DNA from: Pseudomonadota bacterium
GTDB lineage: Bacteria > Pseudomonadota > Alphaproteobacteria > Rhizobiales > Beijerinckiaceae
NCBI GenBank assembly: GCA_021781815.1
Contig: JAJXWB010000003.1
Location: forward strand, 1-64,000
Direction of reading: 5' to 3'
DNA length: 64,000 nt
Made by a program: the position numbers and the translations under genes. Each line of letters starts with the position of its first letter. The first letter of the stretch is position 1. The notes below the pieces were generated by a model, which was not told the origin of the DNA, ran no database searches, and was given only the letters and a program-made list of their open reading frames with translations. Shown piece after piece: positions 17,718 to 26,267 of the stretch.

Positions 17718-19829
17718 TCAGTTTCGCAATGCCGACAATGTCCGCAGCCGGTCCGCCACGTCCGCGCGCTCCAGCATCGCGCCTGCCTCCGCCGAATAGC
17801 GCCGGCGCCAGTTCGGATATTCGGTCGTCGTGCCGGGCAGATTGGGCTGCTGGCCGAGGCCGAGGGCGTCCTCGATCGGCACGAGGACGAGCTTCGCCGG
17901 CGTGCGCGCGACAAACGCCAGCGCAGCGTCGACCACTGGCGACGGATCTTCGGTCGCGGCGGGCGGGGCGCCTCGCGACACCCCGGCAGCGGCGAAAGCA
18001 TCCCAGGCCATCTCCCTTTCGCGCGCCCGCTCGCTTTCGCATTGCTGGCGCGTTCGGCCCGCTGGCGACTGACCCGCGGCGTCGCGCGCCTCGATGTCGG
18101 CGCCGCGCCACCAGCCGGCCAAGGTCGCCGTGTCGTGAGTCGCCGTCATGGCGATTGCCGTCTCCGGATACCAGTCCGGCGGATAGTACCGATGCTGGTC
18201 GTGCTCGAACTGGAGGACGCGCATGCCGGCGACCCCGGATTCCGCCAGCCGGTCGCGCAGCCCGTGCGGCACCGTGCCCAGATCCTCGCCGACGATGACC
18301 GCGCCGTGCCGCACGGATTCGAGGCGGATGAGCGCGAGCAGATCGTCGACCGGATAGGACAGGTAGACCCCGTCGGTCGCGTTTGCGCCATCCGGCGTGA
18401 GCCACAGCCGCGCGAGACCCATGACATGATCGATGCGCACGCCGCCGGCGTTGCGCATCGCCGCCCGCAGCGTCGCCAGAAACGGCTCGTATCCGGTCGC
18501 CCGCAGCGCACGGGGCGAGAAGGTCGTCAACCCCCAGTCCTGACCGAGCGGCGCCAGCATATCCGGCGGCGCGCCGATCGACAGGCCGAGCAGCATGTCT
18601 TCCGGCCGGCTCCAGGCATGGCTGCCGCCGGCGTTCATGCCGACGGCGAGATCGGACACGAGACCGATCCTCATGCCTGCGGCGGCGGCCCGCGACTGCG
18701 CCCGCGCCATCGAGCGATCGACGAGCCATTGCGCAAAAACGTGAAAGCCGACCTCGTCCTCGTGCGTGCGCGCAAAGGCGGCGACGGCCGGCATACGCGC
18801 GTCGCGCAAGTCGGCCGGCCAGTCACGCCAGTTCCACTTCGTGAAATCGCGGCCGAATTGATGAGCGTGCAGCGCCTCGAAAGTCGCGTGCGCCTGCAAG
18901 GGCGCCCCGCCCGCGGCGCGAAAGCGCAGGAAGTCCTGCGCCAGCGGCGAGGATGCTGCGAGATCCAGATCGCGGAAGCTCGCATAGAGCGCACGAAGCA
19001 GGCGCACGCGCGCCTGCGACGCCCGCGGCCAATCTATCAGATCGGCGCAAGGGGAGTGCGAAGCGCCCTGGGCGTTTTGGTCCGGCTGATCATCGTCCGG
19101 CTGCGCTTGCGCCGACGCCGCGATCGACCGAACCCTGTCCATTCCGAACACAAGCGTCGGGTCGCCATGCAGGACGTTGCAAAATAGTCGGCTCGACGGC
19201 GAATAAGGCGTGTAATGGGCGCTGTCGGCGAGGAACAGGGCATGCGCGGGGCTGAGCGCGAGCGCGTCGGCGCCGCTCCGGGCTGCGCTTTTGGCAAGAT
19301 CCGCGACAGCGCCGAAATGGCCGATCCCGCCGTCGCCTTTGCTGCTCAGCCCATAGATTTGTGCGGCAAGCCCCCACATGCGGCGACCTTCGCCCACACT
19401 GGCGAGCGTGCGCGCGGATCGGGGAGTGATGGCGAGTGTGATGACCCGACCGTCCACGATCAGCCGGTGATAGCCGATGCGATCGAGAGGCAGCAGGCGA
19501 AGCGCATCGCTGTCGTCATCCAGCGCGATGTCGCGGGCGCCGCCCTGCTCGAATTCGAGCCGCGCAAAGGCGCCGCGCGCCCGGACATTCGGGATGACGG
19601 TTTCTCGCCCGACGAGCCCGGCGACGAGAGAGGGCGCGGCCAGCCTCTCAGCGGCGAGGCGCGCGCCGGACTCCTGCACGTCAGCGGCGTTACCTGCGGG
19701 AAATCCAAGCGCCTGCAATGCCGCTGCAAGCACGTCGACCGGCGCTTCGCGCTCGACTCCGCCATTGTCGATCCAGCGCGGCGCAAGCCCCGCCGCGCCG
19801 GCGAGCCCCCGCAACGCATCATCCGTCAT
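17718..19829 (-). CDS. malQ: 4-alpha-glucanotransferase (amylomaltase)
   Basis: A 703-residue GH77 enzyme that transfers glucan segments between malto-oligosaccharides. The catalytic motifs are in order: VRIDHVMGL (nucleophile Asp, near residue 465), VGEDLGTVP (acid/base Glu, near 513) and [13 protein letters not shown] (near 564). The long N-terminal region before the catalytic domain is usual for bacterial MalQ of this size. ATG 19829 overlaps the end of glgB by 11 bases, so the two are translationally linked. In this cluster it would recycle short glucans released by GlgX and GlgP. Confidence 0.9.
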   Translation of the reverse strand: MTDDALRGLAGAAGLAPRWIDNGGVEREAPVDVLAAALQALGFPAGNAADVQESGARLAAERLAAPSLVAGLVGRETVIPNVRARGAFARLEFEQGGARDIALDDDSDALRLLPLDRIGYHRLIVDGRVITLAITPRSARTLASVGEGRRMWGLAAQIYGLSSKGDGGIGHFGAVADLAKSAARSGADALALSPAHALFLADSAHYTPYSPSSRLFCNVLHGDPTLVFGMDRVRSIAASAQAQPDDDQPDQNAQGASHSPCADLIDWPRASQARVRLLRALYASFRDLDLAASSPLAQDFLRFRAAGGAPLQAHATFEALHAHQFGRDFTKWNWRDWPADLRDARMPAVAAFARTHEDEVGFHVFAQWLVDRSMARAQSRAAAAGMRIGLVSDLAVGMNAGGSHAWSRPEDMLLGLSIGAPPDMLAPLGQDWGLTTFSPRALRATGYEPFLATLRAAMRNAGGVRIDHVMGLARLWLTPDGANATDGVYLSYPVDDLLALIRLESVRHGAVIVGEDLGTVPHGLRDRLAESGVAGMRVLQFEHDQHRYYPPDWYPETAIAMTATHDTATLAGWWRGADIEARDAAGQSPAGRTRQQCESERAREREMAWDAFAAAGVSRGAPPAATEDPSPVVDAALAFVARTPAKLVLVPIEDALGLGQQPNLPGTTTEYPNWRRRYSAEAGAMLERADVADRLRTLSALRN

Positions 19830-22086
19830 GGCGGCGCCCGGTCGCGTGGTCGAGGCGCATGACGATTCCAGCAAGCGGCGGCAGGACGAGGTCGAGCGAT
19901 TGCCCATGACCGTGCGCCGGCGCGTCCTGCGTCTGCGCCCCACCGAGATTGCCGAGATTCGAGCCGCCGTAGACGGCGGCGTCGGTGTTCAGAATCTCTT
20001 TCCAGAAGCCCGCCTGCGGCGCGCCGATGCGATAATTGGCCCGCGGCTCCGGCGTCATGTTGAGCGCAACGATCAGCGGCCTCGCGCCTGCGCCGCCGGA
20101 CCGCAGATAAGCGAATACGCTGTTTTCGCGATCATCGACGATCAGCCATTCGAAGCCTTCCGTCCGGGAATCGGTCCGATGCAGCGCGCCCTCTTCCCTA
20201 TACAGGCGATTGAGGTCGCGCACGAGCGCGACGAGGCCGGCGTGTTCGGGATTGTCCAATTCGCCCCAATCGAGCTGGCGGTCGTGGCTCCATTCGCGCT
20301 GCTGGCCGAACTCGCCGCCCATGAACAGAAGTTTCTTGCCTGGATGCGTCCACATCCCGGCGAAAAGGGCGCGGAGGGAAGCGCGCCGGCGCCAGTCGTC
20401 GCCCGGCATCTTTGCGATCAATGCGCGCTTCCCATGCACAATCTCGTCGTGAGAAAGCGGCAGCACGAAATTCTCGGCGAAGGCGTACATGAGGCCAAAG
20501 GTGATCTCGTCGTGATGCCAGCGCCGATGAACCGGATCGCGCGCCATGTAGCGCAACGTGTCGTTCATCCAGCCCATGTTCCATTTGTAGGAGAAACCGA
20601 GGCCGCCACTGTCCACCGGCGCCGTGACGCCCGGCCAGGCCGTCGATTCCTCGGCGATCGTGATCGCGCCGGGGCAGCGGCGCGCAACGACATCATTGAC
20701 CGCGCGCAGAAAATCGACCGCTTCGAGATTCTCGCGCCCGCCATGAATGTTTGGCGTCCATTGGCCAGGCGCACGCGAATAATCCCGGTAGAGCATGGAG
20801 GCGACTGCGTCGACGCGCAGTCCGTCGACGTGAAAATCTTCGAGCCAGCGCAGCGCGCTCGCGATCAGGAAGTTTCGCACTTCACGCCGACCGAAATTGT
20901 AGATCAACGTGTTCCAGTCGGGATGCCAGCCCTCGCGCGGATCCTGGTGCTCGTACAGCGCGGTTCCGTCGAAGCGCGCGAGCCCGTGCTCATCGTTCGG
21001 GAAATGATGAGGCGCCCAGTCCAGGATGACTCCTAGGTCGTGGGCGTGACAGGCGTCGACAAAGCGCGCAAATCCAGCCGGATCGCCATGCCGCGCCGTC
21101 GGTGCGAACAGAGAAAGGGCCTGATAGCCCCAAGACCCGCGAAACGGGTGCTCTGCGATCGGCATGAGTTCGATGTGTGTGAAGCCGAGCGCGGACGCAT
21201 AGGCCGGAAGGCGAAGCGCCGCCTCGTCCCAGTCGAGCGGCCGGCCCTGGACATGCAGCCACGATGCCAGATGGACCTCGTAGATCGAGATCGGCGCGTC
21301 CGGCGCCTGGCGAGCGGCGCGCGACGACATCCAGTCACGATCGCGCCATTCGTATTCGAGCGGCGCGGCGACGACAGAGGCCGTCGCCGGCGACGCTTGC
21401 GTGCGCAGCGCCATCGGGTCGGCCTTGAACGGGAGCTGGACGCCATCCGGTCCGAGGATCGCAAACTTGTAACGCTCGCCCGGCGCAAGGCGTGGCACGA
21501 ACAGTTCCCACACGCCTGCGGATTGACGAAGGCGCATGGGATGGCGGCGGACGTCCCACGAGTTGAAGTCGCCGACGACGGACACGCGGCGCGCATTGGG
21601 CGCCCACACCGAAAAGCGAACGCCATCGACGGAACCGACGCGCATGACGCGGGCGCCGAGAATATCCGGCAGTTGCGGATGCGCGCCAGCAGCGAACAGC
21701 GCGAGATCGTCGTCCGACGCCAGCGCCCCGAAAGCATAGGGGTCTTCCGCAAGCGTCGTGGCGCCAGGCCAGACGACGCGCAAAAGATAGAATTCGTCGC
21801 CCTCGACGGGCCCGCCGAAAAGACCGTCGGGACCGATTGGCTCGAGTTGGCCGAGGACACGGCCGCTCGCCGCGCCGATCGCCTCTACGCGCAGCGCTCC
21901 AGCGAGACAGGCGCGAACGACGCGGCCCTCCGGCGTGTTGTGCGGCCCCAGGACGGCGAAGGGATCGGCGCAGCGCCCGGACGCGATCTCGTAGGCGCGC
22001 GCCGCATCGAGCGCAGCCGGATTTGCGCGCCCCTGCGCAGGGGCTCTCGATCCTTCGACCTGTCGTTGCGAAATTGACCGCGCCAT
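19819..22086 (-). CDS. glgB: 1,4-alpha-glucan branching enzyme
   Basis: A 755-residue GH13 branching enzyme that introduces alpha-1,6 branches into glycogen. An N-terminal CBM48-like module ([22 protein letters not shown] near residue 165) precedes the (beta/alpha)8 barrel. Catalytic motifs are [11 protein letters not shown] (Asp near 424), [11 protein letters not shown] (Glu near 477) and [14 protein letters not shown] 22086 is used; the frame extends a little further upstream but without homologous sequence. It was originally 71 bases downstream of glgA; an IS insertion now separates them by about 2.5 kb. Confidence 0.92.
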   Translation of the reverse strand: MARSISQRQVEGSRAPAQGRANPAALDAARAYEIASGRCADPFAVLGPHNTPEGRVVRACLAGALRVEAIGAASGRVLGQLEPIGPDGLFGGPVEGDEFYLLRVVWPGATTLAEDPYAFGALASDDDLALFAAGAHPQLPDILGARVMRVGSVDGVRFSVWAPNARRVSVVGDFNSWDVRRHPMRLRQSAGVWELFVPRLAPGERYKFAILGPDGVQLPFKADPMALRTQASPATASVVAAPLEYEWRDRDWMSSRAARQAPDAPISIYEVHLASWLHVQGRPLDWDEAALRLPAYASALGFTHIELMPIAEHPFRGSWGYQALSLFAPTARHGDPAGFARFVDACHAHDLGVILDWAPHHFPNDEHGLARFDGTALYEHQDPREGWHPDWNTLIYNFGRREVRNFLIASALRWLEDFHVDGLRVDAVASMLYRDYSRAPGQWTPNIHGGRENLEAVDFLRAVNDVVARRCPGAITIAEESTAWPGVTAPVDSGGLGFSYKWNMGWMNDTLRYMARDPVHRRWHHDEITFGLMYAFAENFVLPLSHDEIVHGKRALIAKMPGDDWRRRASLRALFAGMWTHPGKKLLFMGGEFGQQREWSHDRQLDWGELDNPEHAGLVALVRDLNRLYREEGALHRTDSRTEGFEWLIVDDRENSVFAYLRSGGAGARPLIVALNMTPEPRANYRIGAPQAGFWKEILNTDAAVYGGSNLGNLGGAQTQDAPAHGHGQSLDLVLPPLAGIVMRLDHATGRRHDG

Positions 22087-22168
22087 GCCCTGCCGTTTTA
22101 CCTGCCGCGAATCACGGGCGGCCGCAGGGGAAGGATAACGCACCGCAGCGCCTGCCGTCAGCCGGCCG

Positions 22169-22176
22169 GGGCTCCG
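22169..22176. repeat. 8-bp target-site duplication, left copy
   Basis: GGGCTCCG lies directly outside the left inverted repeat of the insertion element and is repeated exactly at 24566-24573 outside the right inverted repeat. An 8-bp duplication fits IS1- and IS1595-type transposition and shows the whole 2389-bp unit moved as one event. Confidence 0.85.
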
Positions 22177-22198
22177 GGTAGTGGGTCAGTTTGAAATT
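22177..22198. repeat. Left terminal inverted repeat of the IS1-like element
   Basis: Twenty-two bases beginning GGTAGTGGGTCAG and ending GAAATT, identical to the reverse complement of 24544-24565. The repeat ends 8 bases after the 5' edge duplication and runs up to the 3' end of the transposase gene. Confidence 0.9.
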
Positions 22199-23079
22199 TC
22201 TGCGGCTGACTTTTTGTAAGGGCCGCGCTTCGTGACCGTCTTGGCTTCCTCGGCCTCAATCAGCGCGACGATATCCGACATTTCCCAAAGGTGACCCGAA
22301 ACGCCCGCCGCCATCGCCGGGGTCATACGCAGCGTCGAGTGCACCCGCACGAAGTTGTAATACATCATGTGAAGCGCGACCGCGTAGGCGTGGTTCTCTA
22401 CCTTCTTGGAGAAGCCGTCCGTCAGGCGGGTGAAGCGGCGCATGTGCATCCGCATCGTCTTGTTGTTCCGCTCGACGTAGGACGTGCTGACGTGCGCGCG
22501 ATCCGGGTTGCCTTCGATCCGCTCTTTCTTGACGCCGATGCATTCGGCGGGGCTGTAGCGGCCCTTGAAGGCGTCAGGCGCGGTCCCGTAAATTTTGTTG
22601 ATGATCGCGTAATCCACATCGCAGCCGAATGCGCCTTCGACCGCTTCAAGATACGCTTTGTGGCTGTCTGAGGTCAGTTAGACGCGGTTCGCGAGGCGCG
22701 AGGCAAGATCGTCCACGAACCACATGGCGCATTCGCCGTCACGATCGCCGACGAAGTACGAGACAATCAGCTTCGTGTCAGCCTCGATTGCGGCCCAAGT
22801 CCAAACGTCGCCAGCTTGGGCCGGCGCAGCCTTCGCTGCGCTCACGTTCTTTTGCTTGGCGTAGATGAACGACCAGATTTCATCGACCTGAATGCGCTTC
22901 GCAGCCACATTGCGGACGTTGGCGTCATGGTAGGCCATGCAGACGCGACCGGCGTCGCACAACAACTTGGCGACAGTGTTCTTGCTGGCGCCGGTCACGC
23001 GCGTAATTGCGCGGATCGACTGGCCTTCGCAGAGAAGGTGCAGGATGCGGGTGCGCTGTTCGCTTTCTGTACGGTTCAT
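22186..23079 (-). pseudogene. IS1-family-like transposase interrupted by one in-frame nonsense codon
   Basis: Reading from ATG 23079, the frame encodes an N-terminal helix-turn-helix (QSIRAITRVTGASKNTVAKLL), then VDEIWSFIYAKQKN with the first catalytic Asp. At codon 134 (22678-22680) a TAA follows NRV, and the same frame continues with LTSDSHKAYLEAVEGAF (second catalytic Asp) and SYVERNNKTMRMHMRRF (catalytic Glu) to 22186. Related transposases have Gln at this place, so a CAA-to-TAA change is the likely lesion. There is no frameshift. Without readthrough the product lacks two catalytic residues, so the element is probably immobile unless helped in trans. The full product would be 297 residues. 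Confidence 0.85.
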
Positions 23080-23159
23080 GATCGATATATAGATTGACAC
23101 TGACAGAAAGTCAATTAATATCTATCATAACGACGGTTATTAATTGGATATCGATCATG
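23077..23159. promoter_or_regulatory. Symmetrical divergent control region between transposase and fic
   Basis: The 77 bases between the two start codons are AT-rich and made of related half-sites. The transposase start (minus strand) and the fic start (plus strand) are each preceded by the same ATCGATC directly before ATG. A third, inverted, copy-like block (GTCAATTAATATCTATCAT, 23112-23131) lies between and pairs imperfectly with CATGATCGATATATAGATTG at 23077. The arrangement suggests a shared operator that would control both genes together. Confidence 0.55.
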
Positions 23160-24350
23160 CTGTACGCGGCCCCCGCTCTTGAGCCTGCTGACACTGCGGT
23201 CCTCGATTTGATCGCGGCGCAAAAGGACAAACTGCGCGTGTATTCGTCAGATACCTCGCCAAAGAGATGGACCGGCTCGCTGCGCCGCAGTTCGCTTGCG
23301 CGCGCCATTCAAGGTTCGAACAGTATTGAAGGGTACAACGTCTCGCTAGATGACGCTATGGCCGTAGTCGAAGATGAGCCCATTGTTGACGAGCGAACTG
23401 AAACCGCGCGTGCAATTAAGGGATATAGAGACGCGATGACATATATCGTGCAAGCGTCTCAGGATCAATATTTCGAATTCAGCAAGCAGTTTCTGAAAAG
23501 TCTACATTTCATGATGATGGGCCATGATATGTCAAAGATGCCGGGCAAATGGAGGCCAGGTCCGATATTTGTAGTAAATTCCAAGACCGGAGAAGCCGTA
23601 TACACCGCACCGGACATTGATTTCGTCAACCCTCTAATCGAAGAACTTGTGGAATATCTGAAAAACGACAGGGATACCCCGCCGATCATAAAGGGCGCAA
23701 TGGCTCATCTAAACCTGACGATGATTCATCCGTTTAAGGACGGTAACGGTAGAATGGCGCGCGCGCTTCAAACGCTGGTGATCGCTCTAGGGGGAACGAT
23801 CTTCCCCGCGTTCTCAAGCATCGAAGAGTGGCTCGGAGAAAACACGCAAGAATATTATCAGGTTCTTGCGCTGGTCGGCCAAGGCCGATGGTCGCCGGAA
23901 CGATCCGCGCAACCGTGGTTGCGCTTTTGCTTGAAAGCTCATTACCAGCAGGCGGCCACGCTTGTGCGCCGAAATGAAGAGTACGAAAGGCTGTATGAGC
24001 GGATCGTCTCGATTGCGGACGCAAACGGTATCAATGAGCGGTCGCATATTGCGCTGTTTGACGCAGCGCTGGGGTTCCGCGTTACGAACCAGCGCTACAA
24101 AGCAGACGCTGAGGTAACTGAAATCGTTGCATCACGCGACTTGAAGAAACTCTGCGACGTTGGCCTTTTTGAGCCCTTAGGCGAAAAAAGGGGACGGTAT
24201 TACAAAGCAGCGTCAATCCTAAGGGACGCTCGCGCTCAGACACGGCTCCCGCGTCCCATCTCTGACCCTTACGATTTGGTTAGGCGTCGGGAAGCAAGAA
24301 GCGCAAACGGTCAACGCGACGAGTCGGAGCCGCGCTTGCCGGGCGTATAA
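23157..24350 (+). CDS. Fic-domain protein (probable AMP-transferase) carried on the IS element
   Basis: A 397-residue Fic/DOC-family protein. The active-site motif HPFKDGNGRMAR is intact (His near residue 191) and matches HPFx(D/E)GNGRxxR, so nucleotide transfer to a protein target, usually AMPylation, is expected. An N-terminal SNSIEG (residues 54-59) fits the (S/T)xxxE(G/N) inhibitory motif, so the enzyme would be auto-inhibited. The C-terminal 90 residues (NQRYKADAEVTEIV, RGRYYKA) look like the winged helix common in such proteins. ATG 23157 is preferred over 23094. Low GC relative to the neighbours. A stand-alone self-restrained Fic is more likely than a toxin-antitoxin pair, as no antitoxin gene is evident. 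Confidence 0.85.
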   Translation: MLYAAPALEPADTAVLDLIAAQKDKLRVYSSDTSPKRWTGSLRRSSLARAIQGSNSIEGYNVSLDDAMAVVEDEPIVDERTETARAIKGYRDAMTYIVQASQDQYFEFSKQFLKSLHFMMMGHDMSKMPGKWRPGPIFVVNSKTGEAVYTAPDIDFVNPLIEELVEYLKNDRDTPPIIKGAMAHLNLTMIHPFKDGNGRMARALQTLVIALGGTIFPAFSSIEEWLGENTQEYYQVLALVGQGRWSPERSAQPWLRFCLKAHYQQAATLVRRNEEYERLYERIVSIADANGINERSHIALFDAALGFRVTNQRYKADAEVTEIVASRDLKKLCDVGLFEPLGEKRGRYYKAASILRDARAQTRLPRPISDPYDLVRRREARSANGQRDESEPRLPGV

Positions 24351-24490
24351 TGGCGCTTGGGTTCATCCGGTTTTTTTGTTTGCGCGTCTTTGCGCAGAGC
24401 CGCCAACTCGGTCTCGTCCATTGTGGCAAGGTCGATTATCTCTTTGGCGAGTTGGTTTGGATCGCGCGGACGTTTGGGCGTTTTGGTCAT
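24311..24490 (-). CDS. Small basic protein at the right end of the IS element
   Basis: A 59-residue charged protein beginning MTKTPKRPRDPNQLAKEIID and ending in a Lys/Arg/Ser-rich tail. The KRPRDPNQLAK opening is one I associate with small alphaproteobacterial proteins of unknown function that often occur beside mobile elements; this is recollection, not a search. It overlaps the 3' end of fic by 40 bases in tail-to-tail orientation. ATG 24490 has ACAGG just upstream; the frame is open to 24535. It lies inside the inverted repeats and so travels with the element. Confidence 0.5.
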   Translation of the reverse strand: MTKTPKRPRDPNQLAKEIIDLATMDETELAALRKDAQTKKPDEPKRHYTPGKRGSDSSR

Positions 24491-24543
24491 GCCTGTATGA
24501 TAGCGCGACTGCCGGGCTCGTTCCATTGGCGTCAACCGGCCTG

Positions 24544-24565
24544 AATTTCAAACTGACCCACTACC
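24544..24565. repeat. Right terminal inverted repeat of the IS1-like element
   Basis: Perfect reverse complement of 22177-22198 over 22 bases. Its outer end (GGTAG on the minus strand) supplies the last two bases of the final sense codon and the TAG stop now used by glgA. Confidence 0.9.
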
Positions 24566-26030
24566 GGGCTCCGCGATAGAGCGAGGCATAGCGTCGCGCA
24601 GATTCGGCCCAGCCGAACGAGCGAGACATGGCGGCGTTGCGCATGTGGACGTGGCTGCCGGAGCCGAACGTCTGGAGAGCGCGGCGCACGGCCGTCTTGA
24701 GATGGCCGGCGGTCGGACTGCCGAACAGGAAGCCGGTGCGGCCGTCCTCGATCGTATCAGCCAGACCGCCCGTGCGATGCGCGATCGGCAATGAACCGAA
24801 TCTCTGGGCGTACATCTGGCTGAGGCCACAGGGCTCGAAGCGCGAGGGCATCAGCAGGAAGTCGCTGCCGGCAAACATGGCGCGCGCCTCGGCCCCGTCG
24901 AAACCGATGCGCACCCCGACCTGGCTTGGATGCCGGTCGGCGAGATCGAGCATGCGGTCCTCGAAATGGCTCTCGCCCTGCCCGGTCACGACCAGTTGGC
25001 CGCCGTGCTGCACGATTTCCTCGGCCACGTCGATCGCCAGATCGACGCCCTTCTGATGCACGAGGCGCGACACGATGGCGAACAGCGGCCCGCGCGACAA
25101 AGCCAGACCGAACAGGCCGCGCACGTAATCGGCATGGCGGCCCTTCCAGTTGTGGGGATCGAACGCGTCGCCGTGGTCGGAACGGCCGGGGTCCCAGCTT
25201 TCGTCGATGCCATTGAGGATGCCGCTCAGACGGCCCTGCCGCGAGCGTTCGGCCAGAAGACCGTGCAACCCGCAGCCAAACTGCGGCGTGGTGATTTCGT
25301 GGGCGTAGGTTTCGCTCACTGTCGTCAGATGATCCGCGTAATAAACGCCGGCCTTCAGGAAGGAGAGCTTTCCGTAGAACTCGACCCCGTCGACGCGCCA
25401 CGCTGCGGCAGGAATGCCAAGCGTTTCCCGTCGGGACGCGTCGAAAACTCCCTGATAGGCGAGATTATGGATCGTCAGCAGAGTCGGCGTATCCGCGCCA
25501 CGCCAAGCGAGATAACCCGAGGCGAGCGCCGTCGGCCAGTCGTTGAGATGCAGATTGTCCGGCCGCCAGTTCGGATCGCCCGTTCCGGCGGCGATTTCAG
25601 CCGCAGCGAGGCTGAGGCGCGCGAAGCGAATGTCGTTGTCCTGCCAGTCGCGCCCCTCCGGGTCGAGGTAAAGACCGCCAGGGCGATCGTAAAGCTCGGC
25701 GTTCAGGGCGACATAAACCGGAATGCCGTCGGCAGTGGCTGTGCGGCCGAGCGCGCAGGCGGGAATGCCGCCCACGCCGGGCAACAGCGCGACCGGATGA
25801 ATGTCGCCGGCGCCTTCGAGCACCTGACGATAGCCCGGCAGGAGAATGCGCACGTCGGCGAGCGGATGCAGCGCGCGCGGCAGCGCGGCGGATACTTCGC
25901 CGAGGCCGCCAGTTTGCACGTAATCCGTGATTTCGGAGGTGACGAAGAGCACCTTGCGACGGTCGCGCCCAGATCCCGCCGACACGCCCCCGCGGTCGAT
26001 GTCGGAATTGCCATACGTCTCCAAATTCAT
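24561..26030 (-). CDS. glgA: Glycogen synthase, C-terminus altered by IS insertion
   Basis: A 489-residue GT5 glycosyltransferase that elongates glycogen from ADP-glucose. The N-terminal Rossmann domain has VLFVTSEITDYVQTGGLGEV, with Gln39 where most GlgA proteins have the nucleotide-sugar-binding Lys of KxGGL. The C-terminal domain has the family FEPCGLSQMYAQRFG and GTGG-like HRTGGLADTI segments. The last codon CGG and the TAG stop are provided by the inverted repeat of the IS element. Joining the flanks without the IS gives an ending YRGAPAG instead of YRGAR. Only the last residues change, so activity may survive. glgC is not in the window. Confidence 0.9.
   Translation of the reverse strand: MNLETYGNSDIDRGGVSAGSGRDRRKVLFVTSEITDYVQTGGLGEVSAALPRALHPLADVRILLPGYRQVLEGAGDIHPVALLPGVGGIPACALGRTATADGIPVYVALNAELYDRPGGLYLDPEGRDWQDNDIRFARLSLAAAEIAAGTGDPNWRPDNLHLNDWPTALASGYLAWRGADTPTLLTIHNLAYQGVFDASRRETLGIPAAAWRVDGVEFYGKLSFLKAGVYYADHLTTVSETYAHEITTPQFGCGLHGLLAERSRQGRLSGILNGIDESWDPGRSDHGDAFDPHNWKGRHADYVRGLFGLALSRGPLFAIVSRLVHQKGVDLAIDVAEEIVQHGGQLVVTGQGESHFEDRMLDLADRHPSQVGVRIGFDGAEARAMFAGSDFLLMPSRFEPCGLSQMYAQRFGSLPIAHRTGGLADTIEDGRTGFLFGSPTAGHLKTAVRRALQTFGSGSHVHMRNAAMSRSFGWAESARRYASLYRGAR
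24566..24573. repeat. 8-bp target-site duplication, right copy
   Basis: GGGCTCCG, identical to 22169-22176. Removing the element together with one copy restores a longer glgA reading frame that ends in the left flank near 22158. Confidence 0.85.
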
Positions 26031-26267
26031 GCAGGGCCCAGCCGATGCGCACCGAACACGATTCCGTGCCTTTGGTCAGGGCCTTACCTAACGGCATAAC
26101 TTTTATTCTTTGGTTAACAAAACTCACTTCAATCGCTGGAGCCAAGGTTTACTTGCGGTGACAAGCAGTTGTGAGGGCGCGGCGCGCGGCGGCAGCCGCG
26201 CCGTATCCATTCTCCGGCGTCGCGGGCTTATCAAAGTGTTCAGCAGGCGCCGGCGAACCTAGTCCCT

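Larger units (their letters stand above)
22177..24565. mobile_element. IS1-like insertion element carrying a Fic gene as cargo
   Basis: A 2389-bp element bounded by 22-bp perfect inverted repeats (22177-22198, starting GGTAGTGGGTCAG, and 24544-24565) and by an 8-bp direct duplication of the target (GGGCTCCG). It contains an IS1-family-like transposase with one nonsense codon, a divergently transcribed Fic-domain gene and a small basic gene. The fic gene has visibly lower GC than the flanking glycogen genes, indicating foreign origin. The element is inserted at the very end of glgA and breaks the glgA-glgB-malQ unit. Exact repeats and duplication suggest a fairly recent insertion. Confidence 0.9.

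Noticed and set aside
22186-23100. Two separate transposase genes
   Set aside because: Both halves are in the same frame and join across one TAA with continuous homology, so a single nonsense-mutated gene explains them better.
23157-24490. A classic Fic/antitoxin pair (fic plus the small gene)
   Set aside because: The Fic protein already carries its own inhibitory motif, and the small protein is convergent rather than upstream and lacks an antitoxin-like SxxxE(G/N) motif, so a pair is not supported.
24566-26030. glgA as a pseudogene
   Set aside because: Only the last residues are changed by the insertion and all catalytic segments remain, so it is kept as a gene with an altered C-terminus.
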